64,000 nt of DNA from the NCBI RefSeq assembly GCF_964355755.1, contig NC_092678.1, forward strand, positions 4,932,922-4,996,921. Reading direction: 5' to 3'. The notes under the pieces are model-generated. The model searched no databases, was not told the origin of the DNA, and was given only the letters and a program-made list of their open reading frames with translations. Numbering within the stretch: the first letter of the stretch is position 1; every line of letters starts with the position of its first letter. The stretch comes from Antedon mediterranea. Taxonomy: Eukaryota; Echinodermata; Crinoidea; Comatulida; Antedonidae. Made by a program: the position numbers and the translations under genes. Positions 46,933-60,000 of the stretch are shown piece after piece.

Positions 46933-49900
46933 TCATTGTTCCCCGTCGGATAACTTCAACGTCAAATGCGCAAATTCAAAAGAAAAGGCTAAAAAAGTCC
47001 AATCATTGATTAGCAAAAATGTAAGTTTCATTTTATCTTTACATTGTAATATTCTAAAAATGTTTTAAAAACTCATTTTGTTATAAAACAAAAAATAACA
47101 AATTATAAAATTATTTTATAAATGGACGGAACTTGTAATGATTGCACATAAAATGTACTAGCATTATTAGACCTTGTAAGATAAATTATTATGTTTGAAA
47201 ATTAATAAACAAAAGCATTAGAAACTAATAGTTCATTTGCATCCAAACCCTGCATTTGTTTGTTTAGCACCAAAGATGTACTTTGCAACAAAAATTGCAA
47301 AATATTTAACGGAAAGCTGAATAATGTTGCAATTAGTACAATTTGCCGACAATGTTTATCGATTGCTACACGACGATGAGAACGATTACTGTTATGCTTG
47401 CAATGAATTGTGGGATACGATTACATATACACAATATTATAACACACAACACTACTGGAATTTATATTGTAAAATACATTTCAAACTTTTTTAGTTAAAA
47501 ATAAAAACACTCCACAAAAGTTAGATATTATGAAACTATTTATAATTAAATTAGAATAAATATGTTTACACTCAAGGTAGTTAAATCAAGCAAAGTTACT
47601 ATCTTATATAGAGATTTCTACTAAAATTATAGTTATTTGTACAACTTTATATTTACAATATTATATAATTTCTAAACATACACCGCATTCACAAATCAAA
47701 CTACATTAATGGTTATTTAAGAAATAATTAAGTAAAATACAAGTAACATGTTGTAAAAGTGGTTTATTGGTTTGCCTGTCCATCCAATGGCCTTGGTTCG
47801 AGCCTGGTTCCAGTCAAGTACCATATCATCATACTATTGCACAGTATTGACCAAAAAGAAATATTCACACAAAGTAGTTACGTCGAAGCGTGTCCATATA
47901 GTGATTGTTTTGTTGATGCGAAGTGGAAAGTCTTGAACGATCAAAACCATTGGCTAGATTATCACGTATGTCACCTACATTTGGACCAACCTCCATGGAA
48001 GCTGAGGAAACAAAATAAAAACATTTAACTGCGAAACTTGTGCAAGATTAATAAATATTTGTATTTTTTTTTGTTTTGTTAGAAGATCTTACCCGATCTT
48101 AAGTGCCTTGATATGCTTTTATCCAATTCACTCCACACCTGTAATTATTAAATCAAAATTATCAGATAAAAACAGACTAACAATATTTAAAATAAACTTT
48201 AAAATTGAAAAAATAATAGTGAAATCAACAACAAATATTGTGTACTTTTTCGGTAATGGAATCAATTTCTGTATCATTTCTTGTTCTGCGTTTGAGAATT
48301 GGTGAAGTAGGCGATACGCTAGCCTCTTTTAAATGTTGGTTGCGCTGTCGTTCAAAGCTGAAATGAAAACATTAAACGGTTTCAGTCAAGATGCTTATGC
48401 CATATAACTTAATTTTGGGTTGAATCAATAGATTACTTAGCTCTTCATCATAAGCACTTACTTAAGTTTGCTTTCATAGTTTGATAACCTATCTCTGGTA
48501 TTTTCAAGATCCATTGTCACTTTCTCTTTTGATTTTAATTCACGTTCATACAACTCCTGAAAATAGATTATTTTTGTTTTTTTAAACAATTGTTTTTTAG
48601 GCCAACATGAACAAATATTGCAGAGAAAATATTATTTTACCTTGAATCTTGCAGCTTCAGTTTGTAGTGTGTCTTTCTGTGCCATAACATCATGATAAGA
48701 TGTTCTTAATTTTACTATATCAGCCTGAAATAAAAACACAAACAAAAATCAAAACAAAATTCCTACCTCACAAGTTACTACATAGACGACAATTACATCT
48801 ACCCAAAACTCTTTCTTATTATTCTTTATGGTCATTATCTAAACGTCTGTCTACACTATCAAATTTCATATGGCAAAAAAATGTGATGTGCACCATACAT
48901 AGACATGATGATGTCATATCACATCATCATTGACATTTTTATATTTATTCTTTATTGAATTTTAACTATTGTAATATATTTTTTACTTGTAAGGTGTTTA
49001 TGTCGTATTGTTGAGGGCCCCTCAAAATCAGCTCCTGCTGGCTGGGTCACCCTCTTGAAATATGGTTGAATAAATAAATAACTACCATATTTAGGCATAT
49101 CACTACCAGATTTGGACACATCACACTTTTTTGTCAAACTAGTTTGATAGTGTAGACTGATCTTAAGTCTCTGTTACCTTTTGACTTGTAATAGCATTCT
49201 CCAGTTCTTTCTTCATATCTTCTTCATTTGAGTTTCTTAGTTGTTCTAGTTTTTCACGTGCTTGTGACTGCTCTTCCAAGTACGCGTTTACCTGATCCAG
49301 CTTCTCGTTTATCTCAATACGGGCCTAAAAAGATTACATACGAAGAGGATTTTAAATAAATATACTTGATAATGATGGTACTAATTATAAATGAGATAAA
49401 TAACAATCACAAAGAAAATGATAATGATTTAATTAACATATTTCACTAACCTTTGCATCCAATTCCTGCTTGTATCTTTCCAATTCACCTTTTTCGATAA
49501 AATCTTGATTAAGTGCACCCTAAAAAAACAAACAACCAACTTTAATAAATGTAAACAGAAGCAGCCGAGAAATCTAATCCAATCAAAATATTGTAAGTTA
49601 CCTTTAAAACCTTTAGTTCATCCTCCAGTTTCCGCTTTGACTTTTCTAATTTTTCTTTTCCCTAAAATAAATTTTTAAAATTCCGTTGAAAACAAATTAG
49701 ATAACAAACATCATTTTAATTTGTGCTTAACTTCTCAAAATATTGTGTATTAACTTGAAAATTGATCATCATAAAAAAAAATCAGAATACACACCTTTCC
49801 TATTATCTTCACGGACGATGCATCTGAAAAACACACAAAATAATTTAAACTTTGCAAATAGCATTAATTGATTTAAACTTCGCTTCAACTTTTTGCATTT

Positions 49901-51093
49901 AATCGTTACCTCTTTGTAATTGCCTGTTTATCATTTCAATCTCTGACCTCAGTTTGTTTTCTTGTTCCAATTGTTGATTAACGTCTTCAAGCTGAAATAG
50001 AACATTTATCAAACGTTTGCCTGTCAATGTTTCTCCATGCATCTATATAAAACCAATAAGAGAAAGACAAAGTATGGCCACAAAAAAGTCAGAGGTCAAA
50101 TAATAGCACTTACCTGTCGTCGCAATGCTGATACGGTTGCGTCCATGTTTATTCTTTCTCGTTCAAAGTCAGACTTCAAACTGTTGATACGCATTTCAGG
50201 CATCTCTAGATCCTGCAAAGTTTACAACATATACATTCAAAAGTCAATTTTTATCAAATAATCACTAATCTATTACTAATACAAATTATGAAATTGAAAA
50301 CTTAATTACTAACCTTTAATTTTTTCTTGGCCAATTTTAGTTTCATTTTGTAAGTGTTTAATTCTTCATCTTTTTGACGATTTCTGTATAAAACAAAAAA
50401 TATATGTATCAAAACTATACTGTACTCAGAAGTTAATGAAGAACATATATACAACAAATTACGATAAATAATTCATACCTTTGAATTTCATTCTCAAGTT
50501 TAGATTCTACAGATCGCTTCAGCTCGGCCATTTTTCTTGTTTTTCTTTTTTCCTAAAATGTAAATCAATTATTGAGTATGACTGACACATATTCTTAATT
50601 CTTATATTAATAATACTTAATATAAAAATATAAAAATTTAAATATTTGATTCTTACATCTTCAACTTGTCCCATCACTCCAGCCCTTGACCTTTCCAACT
50701 GAGCCATCTATTTGTTGAAAACAAAAATAATAAATATTACTCAATTATCAAATATATGAGCTGTGCAATCCTTATTACCATTTTCCATGGTAACTTACTT
50801 TTACACCAAGCCTTGACCTTGATTTGACCTCTGTTTCCCATAAGTCTTTGTGTTCTTCAGCTTCTTTTGCAAACAAACTTCTTGCAGCAGTTTCATCCTA
50901 AATTCCAAAGAAAAAATGAATTTCTCCTTTTATAGATGAAGGCAGAAATTTGTTGCAGAAAAACAAAAAATAAATGATAAAATAGATGCAAATTGGTAAA
51001 AAAAAAACGGTGTAGACTCACACTAAGCCTTCCTTCCATGTGAATGTTTGTAGAATTCAAGTTGTTCACGATTGCTTCCATTCCTTCACGCAT
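46933..51093 (-). CDS. ANKRD26-like exon block: C-terminal coiled coil
   Basis: Exons from the stop upward: 46933-46988, 48093-48138, 48246-48357, 48462-48556, 48641-48724, 49178-49324, 49451-49519, 49602-49661, 49795-49823, 49910-49991, 50114-50212, 50314-50383, 50479-50552, 50657-50707, 50799-50897, 51022-51093. The last exon (FAHLTLKLSDGEQ) is the least certain; it is supported by phase and an acceptor TTTTTTAG only. Exon 48246-48357 could instead be read through to a TGA ten bases past its donor, giving a shorter end. Confidence 0.75.
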
Positions 51094-54000
51094 CTGAGAA
51101 TAAAAGCAATCATTACTTAGTCAGTATTTAGGCAACACCTGTATTTAGGGGACACCTGTATTGAGAGGACACCTGTATTGAGAGGACACCTGTATTGAGA
51201 GGACACCTGTATTGAGAGGACACCTGTATTGAGAGGACACCTGTATTGAGAGGACACCTGTATTGATAGGACACCTGTATTGATAGAGGACACATTTATT
51301 TAGGCGACACCTGTATTGAGAGGAAACCTGTATTGAGAGGAAACCTGTATTGAGAGGACACCTGTATTGAGAGGACACCTGTATTGAGAGGACACCTGTA
51401 TTGAGAGGACACCTGTATTGAGAGGACACCTGTATTGAGAGGACACCTGTATTGAGAGGACACCTGTAATGAGAGGACACATGTATTTAGGCAACACCTG
51501 TATTGAGAGGACAACTGTATTGATAGGACACCTGTATTGATAGAGGACACCTGTATTGATAGGCGACACCTGTATTGATAGGCGACACCTGTATTGATAG
51601 GCGACACCTGTATTGATAGGCGACACCTGTATTGATAGGCGACACCTGTATTGATAGGCGACACCTGTATTGATAGGCGACACCTGTATTGATAGGCGAC
51701 ACCTGTATTGATAGGCGACACCTGTATTGATAGGCGACACCTGTATTGAGAGGACACCTGTATTGAGAGGACACCTGTAATGAGAGGACACCTGTAATGA
51801 GAGGACACCTGTATTGAGAGGACACCTGTATTGAGAGGACACCTGTATTGAGAGGACACCTGTATTGAGAGGACACCTGTATTGAGAGGACACCTGTATT
51901 GATAGGACACCTGTAATGAGGACACATGTATTTAGGCAACACCACCTGTATTGAGAGGACACCTGTATTGAGAGGACAACTCTATTGATAGGACAATTGT
52001 ATTGATAGGACACCTGTATTGATAGAGGACACCTGTATTGATAGAGGAAACATGTATTTAGGCGACACATGTATTTAGGCGACACCTGTATTGAGAGGAC
52101 AACTGTATTGAGAGGACACCTGTATTGATAGGACACCTGTATTGATAGGACAACTGTATTTAGGAAACACCTGTATTGAAACATCAAGCTAGCGTAGAGA
52201 ATGAATGAGGATGTGTGTACATGTGCCCAGTTCACACATCAGCTCAACCACCAATAACAAGTTAGTATTATTTTTTACCTTATGTGCTTCTTGTAGGTTC
52301 TTTTCTAGAGTCTCACAGCGAGCACTTTCTTGTTTTAGCATCACTTCTAGTTTGGCGTTCTTTGTTTCAACTTCTCTTAAATGATCATCCATCTCAATCT
52401 ATACAGAACAAATCAATTAGATATTTAGAAAAAAAGCTTATGATTTAATGCAAAACTGTCTCAAATTTTAAACTGTTCGACTATAAGCAATATTATATAT
52501 CTATGCATATAATTAAAATGTTTTTCAACTGATTAGCTCTAGCCTTACACGTCATCACCTACCTTTCGTTGGACGGCATCTTTGGCAGTAGATAGCTGCT
52601 CCTTTGCTTCAATTTTAGCAGTCTCTGCTTGGCCTAGCTTCTCTTCCAATCGGTGAATCTTTCCAATTAAATTATCTTGATTATGTCCAGATAAAACCAA
52701 CTACAAACACAGAAAATAACATTAACTATTAAAAGAAGGAGGATAGTATATGAGCATAGCATCATGAGATTATTGTATGAAATAGTGTGAAATAAAGTTT
52801 TTATTTTAAGACACACTTATTCGAAAGAAGCCCTTTTTGAGAGGACACTTTAATGTGGAAGGTACAAGGTAAGTTTAACACAATGTCTTTATTATAGGGA
52901 CCCTATGTTGAGCCATAAAGGTGTCCCCTTAATAGATAACATATAGGCATGTTCATACTTTTTCTTCCATTTGCTCATGTTGTTTTATAATCAGATTCTT
53001 TTCTCTTAAGAACGCTTCATGGGTCTGAAAAAACAAAACGTATCATGTTATTAACATCCAAACATTCTAAGCTAACTATTATTAAAGAAACTACTGGGGA
53101 AGAGAAACCAGGGAAGGCATTGGTGTCTGACATGGGAAGAAGATTGGACACAACTGGGATACATATTACAAGACTTGTCTTTCAAGACTTGACTTGTCTA
53201 GAAACAGAAGACACTGGAATAAGTTTGCTCTATTGAGGTTTGACAGGCGTAAGTCTACGTAAGCTAAGTAGGTAACTTCACAGTCTCAGATTATAACCCT
53301 TTCTTCCTGTCTGGTAAGTCTAGTAATTCACCAAACACACATTTGTTTGTTACTTACATTAGCTGCATGCTGGAGATGTGCCTCTGCAACAGACAGCTTG
53401 CTTGTTGTATCCATCAAATTCTGAATAACAAAAGATTAGAGTTAATGATGTAATCAAGGATTTATTAAAAGAAAACAAACGATTAAAGGAACAAGTTGAT
53501 GGTACACTTTTAAAAGTAAAACACAAGTGTATTACTAATGTCAACAGAAAATCAATGACACCTATCTATTCCAGAAGAAGGTGTTATTATCAAATTCTAA
53601 ATTAAACATTTTAGATCAGCGTACCTTTTGAAGAGTTTTAACATCCTGGTCTTTCAAACTACCGGTTTGGTCTCTCTGTTGTATTTCATTCCTCAACTGA
53701 GAAATAGTTGCCGACAAATTTTCATTCTTTTCTTCTAGCAATACTTGGGCCTATATGGATGCAACAACAATAATAGTGATTTCCAATAAAATAGGAGACA
53801 AAAACTAACATCTGTTAGTATATGTATTTATTATGGAATTGGACGTAATTCTGTCTTGTGTACATACAATTGAAGACCTTGGTAGACAAGTAAAAAAGAG
53901 TAGGATATTGTCTACCGGTGTGCTGATCTGGGAAGGTAATGCGCTGCTGACAGCCGTGGGTTCATTGATTAATGACAAAAACTCGTTCGGAAACAGAGCT

Positions 54001-57000
54001 TTTTAAAATTATAAACAGTGGTTTTCTTCAGTCTTCATATTCCAAACTTTTACTTATAACATTAATAATTACCTCCGCCAAGGAGGTTATATTTTCACCC
54101 CTGTATGTTTGTATGTTTGTATGTTTGTGTGTTTGTGTGTGTGTGTGTCTGTGAACAGCCTGGAGGCCACAGTTTTTATCTGATTCTCACCAAATTTGGC
54201 AACAATGATCTATGCCCCAAAAGCTCGAACGAGTTCGAATTTGATGGGGAAAGGTCATAGGTCAAGGTCACAACTAACAAAAAACTATTTTACTGCCTAG
54301 AGACCACAGTTTTTATCCGATTCTCACCAAACTTAGCCACAATGATCAATGACACATCATATAATTGTGGTTAAATTTTGAAGGGTCAGGGTCAAAGATC
54401 AAGGTCCACAAAAAGTTTAAAAAAAAGAAATAAAAAAAAAAAAAAAACCTCAGTGGGACTTGAACCAGCGATCTCAACTGTGAGAGGCTGGATACATAAC
54501 CATTTTACAGTAGGCGGAGGTTTGTACTCTCGGAGTATCCTCTAGTTAAATATGAATCACACTGTGTTAGTAATAAGGTTAGTAAATAGATACTATGTTA
54601 ATGATAATGAAACAAGGAATATTTTTAAAAATAATATATAAAATATTCCCTAATAAGTAAAAAAGAGGAAGTAAATCTATAGAAAGCAGTAAAAACATGA
54701 TAATAAAAACAATCTGTTATAAACACAAAAACATTTCAGTAATGTTATTATATAAAAGATACATATCATCATATGAATGTAAATATCTTTGTAATTCAGC
54801 TAAGGCTGCGATGATGATATTGAAATAAATGAAATGAAATGAAAAAAATGAAATGAAGTGCAAGTAACATGTTTGCCACGAGGATAATTCCCTCTTTTTA
54901 CGAGAATGTCCGCAAGTGCGGCATCTATGGTTTTAGAATAAGAGTTTTGGAATAGTGAAATGATCTGGTTAGGTGTACGGCAAACTATTTGTTACAATCC
55001 TCAAATCCCTTCACTAAATGGAAGAAAATCCTTTTTGAGTGTAATTTTTTATTGTTTGTTGTATATATGGAATTTTTATTCTGAAACCATTGTCACTACC
55101 TACCTAAAAGTTGGATCATTGTTAATCTAGTGTTAAGACTACAATTAATTTAACAAACAAACCATGATATGAATAAATGTTAGTTTATTAAATGTTAGAA
55201 AATGTTGAGTATGTATGATTACAGTTTGTCAACCTACCCTTTCCTTGTCAGCACGTAATGTATTAAGGGTCACATTTAGTTTATCCTGAAAATTGTTACA
55301 ACAAAAATACTTATATTTCAAAGAATTTCTTAGCTATGCTTTTGAGAGGATATTAATCAATCTCATCCTTACATCAAATCTTGATTATTTAGGGAGATAA
55401 AATAAATGACAAATAAGCAGTTATTCTTACCGTGACATCAAAAGCTTCTCTGTCTGTGACTTGCTTCTCACTCTGCGATGTTTCCAAAGATTTCTTAAGT
55501 CCTTGAATTTCATTCTGTGCATCAGTAAGTCTACAAAACAAGAAAAGAGTCAGTGGATATTTTTTTTTTCTATCTTGAATGTAATTTAATTTTTTCCCTC
55601 ATCTTCAATCTGTATATTATGTTTTACTTTAATATTTCAATTGTAAAACATAAATTTAAAATAAATATTTAAAATGTGAATATTGTTTTCTTATTTTGAT
55701 TTGAAATAATGAGATCTTCAATGGGTTTTTACCTCTCTTTTGTTGTTTCCAATCTGGCAGCCAGGCGAACATTTTCTTCCTACAAAAATGAGATGGATTA
55801 AAAACATTATGTTACTACTTTCTAGGAGTTTTATTAGATAATCTATATTGTTTTGTAACATGACCACAGTGCTGATTTTGTGACTGATCAAAAGAACAAT
55901 AAAAATGATGTTGACCTTTTCTCGTTGTAGTACAGATTCCTGCATATGTACTTTGTTTGTTCGTTGGTCAAGTTCCCGTTGCAACGTCATCAACTGATTG
56001 TTGCGTTCCATCAATGATGACTGCGTCACATGAATCTGAAACAGAAAAGGTTTGAAAATTATTTGTGATTGTTTTCCAGCTTTTGGGAACTCTTGTTTGG
56101 CAAAATTATCTGTATTTATATCATCATGTTATCAGTTACCTCATTTTCCAGACTGATCACTCTCGTTTCAGCCGAGCCAAGTCGTACAGCGTTTGCCTAA
56201 ATCAACAATTAATCAACACATAAATGAAGTAAAAAGCATTGCATAAACATTATAAGAACACTTCTTTACGAGACAAACACTTTTATTTGTGAGTAAATGA
56301 ACAACGTGACACATACCTGTGTGGCGTCTTTACTTGCTATTATATCCTGATCGGTTCTCAGTCGTATTTGCCGCGTCTCATCTCGCTCTCGATGTAAAGC
56401 CCTTAAATTAAAAACAAAACGCTGTCATGACAACTAGATAATAACTAAATAGTATCATCCAATTTATCTTACGTTGCGTTATTGCATCAAATTTGCAGTA
56501 TTCTAATACATCAACATGTTACCTTTCAAGTTCACTGCGTGCTTGTTGAGATTTCTCAAGTTCTTGTAATGTGGTGTCAAGTCGGTTGTTGATTGAGTGT
56601 AGCTTAAACAAAATGTTAAACATAATAAGAACAAACAGATTGAGTTTATAGGCAGCAAAAAATTAAGAAATGACAACAAATTATTGCATATGAAACTTTG
56701 CTTTCAGAAATACAAGAGTATGCATAGAGTAACTGTAAAGCTATGGCTCCCACTAGAACGCAACGCAAGGACATAAACGCAAGGTAAGCGAGTTCACCAA
56801 TCACAAGCTTCGGATTATTGGAAATTGGCAACACGCTTGCATTTTGTCTACAGTGGGAACTAGGCTTAAGGCTCAAAAGATGCGTAGCCCTGTATATAAT
56901 GTACAATTAAACACAAAAGTGTGTATATAAACAAACCTCTGACAGGAGTTTCTCTTTCTCACTTTGGTCCCTTTCTATTTCAGAATGCAGCCTTGCGTTT

Positions 57001-60000
57001 TCGGTTTTCACAGCTGCTAATTGCGTGTTGAACGTGAAAGTAGCGTGAGCTAATGCTTCTTCATTCACATGCTACGACAAAAAAGAAGACGATAAGTTAG
57101 ACATGAACTATATCATTATCAGCAATACAATCAATAGTCATTTTAATTTTTAAGTTAATACTTACAATGTCATTTTTAAGTTGATCTATTTTGTGAGAGA
57201 GTTCTTCGTTCTCCGATGCAAGCAAGCCGTGACTGTCCTTGAACTTCAGTTTCTGTCGTTCATATTCGACCTTTAAAAAATGATAACAAAATCATTTGAA
57301 TAACATTCTCCACAAGTTTTATTTAACATAAAGTTAGAAAGATATGATAACAACGAGACATGAACTGCCTGCAGTGCTAATGTTTGTTTAGAGAATATTT
57401 TTTATAATAGTCTAAATAAAGCTTCGACAGCCACCTTGAGCATGTAGAGTTGATCTTTGAGTTTATCGTTTGTTGATATCGCTGTTTTTCTATTCTCATC
57501 TGCAAGTTCAAGTCGGTTTATTATTTCAGCCTGGAAAAGAAATATTTCATATTCAATATCAAAATTGATTATATTGAGATCGAAATATGAAAATATGTTT
57601 AGATAAAGATTAATAAAACGATAGAACTAGTTATACAAAATGTATATTGATTTTGGTATAAAGTTTTCGGTACACAACATATTTATATTTCTTAAAAGAA
57701 CTGTTGAGTTTCTCAACGTTTCATTACGTCGTGTACTGAAAACTTTATATCAACATTTGATTTTGCCATGCAAACCTTCAAACTATATATTGTTTATTAT
57801 ATTAAAAGGCAATAAGAAAATTATATTAAATGAAACAAAACACATCAATAAATTATTAAAATATTGGATGTGGCTGAAGTGTAGCTACTAGTTTGAAAGC
57901 AACACATTAAATATAAATATCAAAGTGTAGTATAATAAATTACAAAAACAGTGTGTAGTTAAATTAATGCAATATTTAAACATACTGAAGAAAATATTAA
58001 ATTATTAATATAAAATAACTATATAATATTAATAAAGTAATATAGTATTGATAAAATAAGACATCCACAAGATAAATTTATGTTGCTATTAGCAGCATTT
58101 ACCTAATACTACATTTTATTGTTAGTTTGTACTAAGAGTTTTAATTTAATAAGTTTGGCAAACAAAACAAATAGCTTAATTGTGCCAAGTACTAAGCCAA
58201 AAGTTTCTTCTAATAGTTAAGTTATTAGTAAAAGTCTGTCTATTCACAAACTTTACCTTCTCTAAGATTGTCTTGTTTACTTCCTAAAGTACAAGCACAA
58301 TAAATTAAGACATGAAATAAAGAATACAGAAGAAGAAAATCACTTAAGCACAGTTACTTAAGATAATCAAATCTCATTAATAAATGCACATCAAACATGA
58401 TGATCTACCTTTTCATCATCCTCATCAACTTCTTTAAGCTAAGCAAAAAGATCGATAAAAATTAACGCATTGAAACAAAACGAGAGAGATGTGATGAAAC
58501 AGAAAATGATGAAGAGGAATGAATTAGTAAGTTATGTCACATGAAAGAAATATAAGTTGAAAATGAATGGCATAGGGATTGCATTATTTTATACTTTTCA
58601 AATTCATATACATATGTGATAATGATATGATGTCACATGTGACAATGTTTCAAAGGGAATCCAGTGTAATCATAGAAATGTCTGATATGATCGATTAAAC
58701 CTGTACTATTTAAGGTACCAACCTCTTGAAGGAATTCATGTTTCTTTACAATGCCTTCGCTAAATTCCTCATGACGGACCCGAGTATTACGTTCTTGAAC
58801 AAGCTGCTTTCGTAACTCCTCACATTCCTCTTCCAACTATCAAAAACAGAAATATTTCGTAACAATATATTACCTGAATATTTACAAAATGGTGAATTAA
58901 AAAGAAGAGTATTTTCAATGGAGCTTCTTAGAATGAAGAAAGAAGATTCACTAACAACATCTAAAGATAGAACAACTTTCAACAATTTTTAGTGACAAAT
59001 CCAGAATTTTGAAGTAGCACGGTGAAGTGGGGTACAGCATTACTGGTACCTGACACCACCCTGAGTAAATGCTTACCTGCTTAAGGTTATTCTGTACTGT
59101 TCTTAGTTCCAGCATAGCGTTACGTGAATTCAATTCTGTTTTCTGTCGTGCATCAATCTCACTATAAATAACAAAACTCAATGTATAATTTTTTTAATGT
59201 TTAAAATATTGCAAAACTTAAACGATGATCTGACCAACTAAATACTCACAGACTATACAGTTCTTCTTTACGTGCCAATTGCTCTCTCGTTTTCTCTAAA
59301 ATAATTTGTGAGTTGTTCCGTTTTTCTACCTCAAGACCAAGATGAAACCTGAAGGGAAACAAGTTATTAAAGAAACAAATAAGAATATCATTTTTAAAGT
59401 GTTTACCTTTTCTGGGTATCAAGGCCTGTTCTTTTTCTGCAATCACCATTTTCAATGTTGTTTTTAACCATTGATTACTAAACAATTAAACTCAAAACAC
59501 TAAATCATAATCAGTATTAAGGTGACTTACTCAAGGTCTCGTATCTTAGACTCAAGCTCCACAAACTCTTGCTCCAAGTCATTCTTAGATTTCATCACCT
59601 CAGATTTTTGCCTGAAAAAAACAAAAAACAAATGCAAAAGTTAACGACAAATAACGTTCCATATACATTTGATACTTAATCTAGTGTAACACTGCACAAA
59701 GTTAATATAATCTTAATGGTACAGTAAACATTTTTAATTTATATAGAAAGTTTCAAACCTGTGTAACTCTTTGTTTTCCGCTTGCAATGCTTTACACCTG
59801 TTTTCAGCATTCACTCTTGCCGATCTTTCCTGTTCTGCCATTCGTTTATTTTCCCGAAGAGCTACATGCATTCGGAAAGCACCGTCTAAAAAATAGAGAT
59901 TCGCAAAAAAGAATATTTTTATAAGAGAGTTGTAAATATAAAAGGATGAAAAACAGGAAAAAGTGAACAATTCCACACATTTTGAATGTTTTTAGAAATT

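Noticed and set aside
51145-52235. Three long overlapping minus-strand open frames (111-311 codons, YRCPLNTGVLSIQV repeats)
   Set aside because: They are produced by the 17/19-bp minisatellite, whose unit has no stop in these frames. No start context, splice sites or family match support a gene.
54100-54150. GT-rich run considered as Z-DNA or telomere-like repeat
   Set aside because: It is a degenerate part of the composite element at 54070-54547, with no regular telomeric unit.
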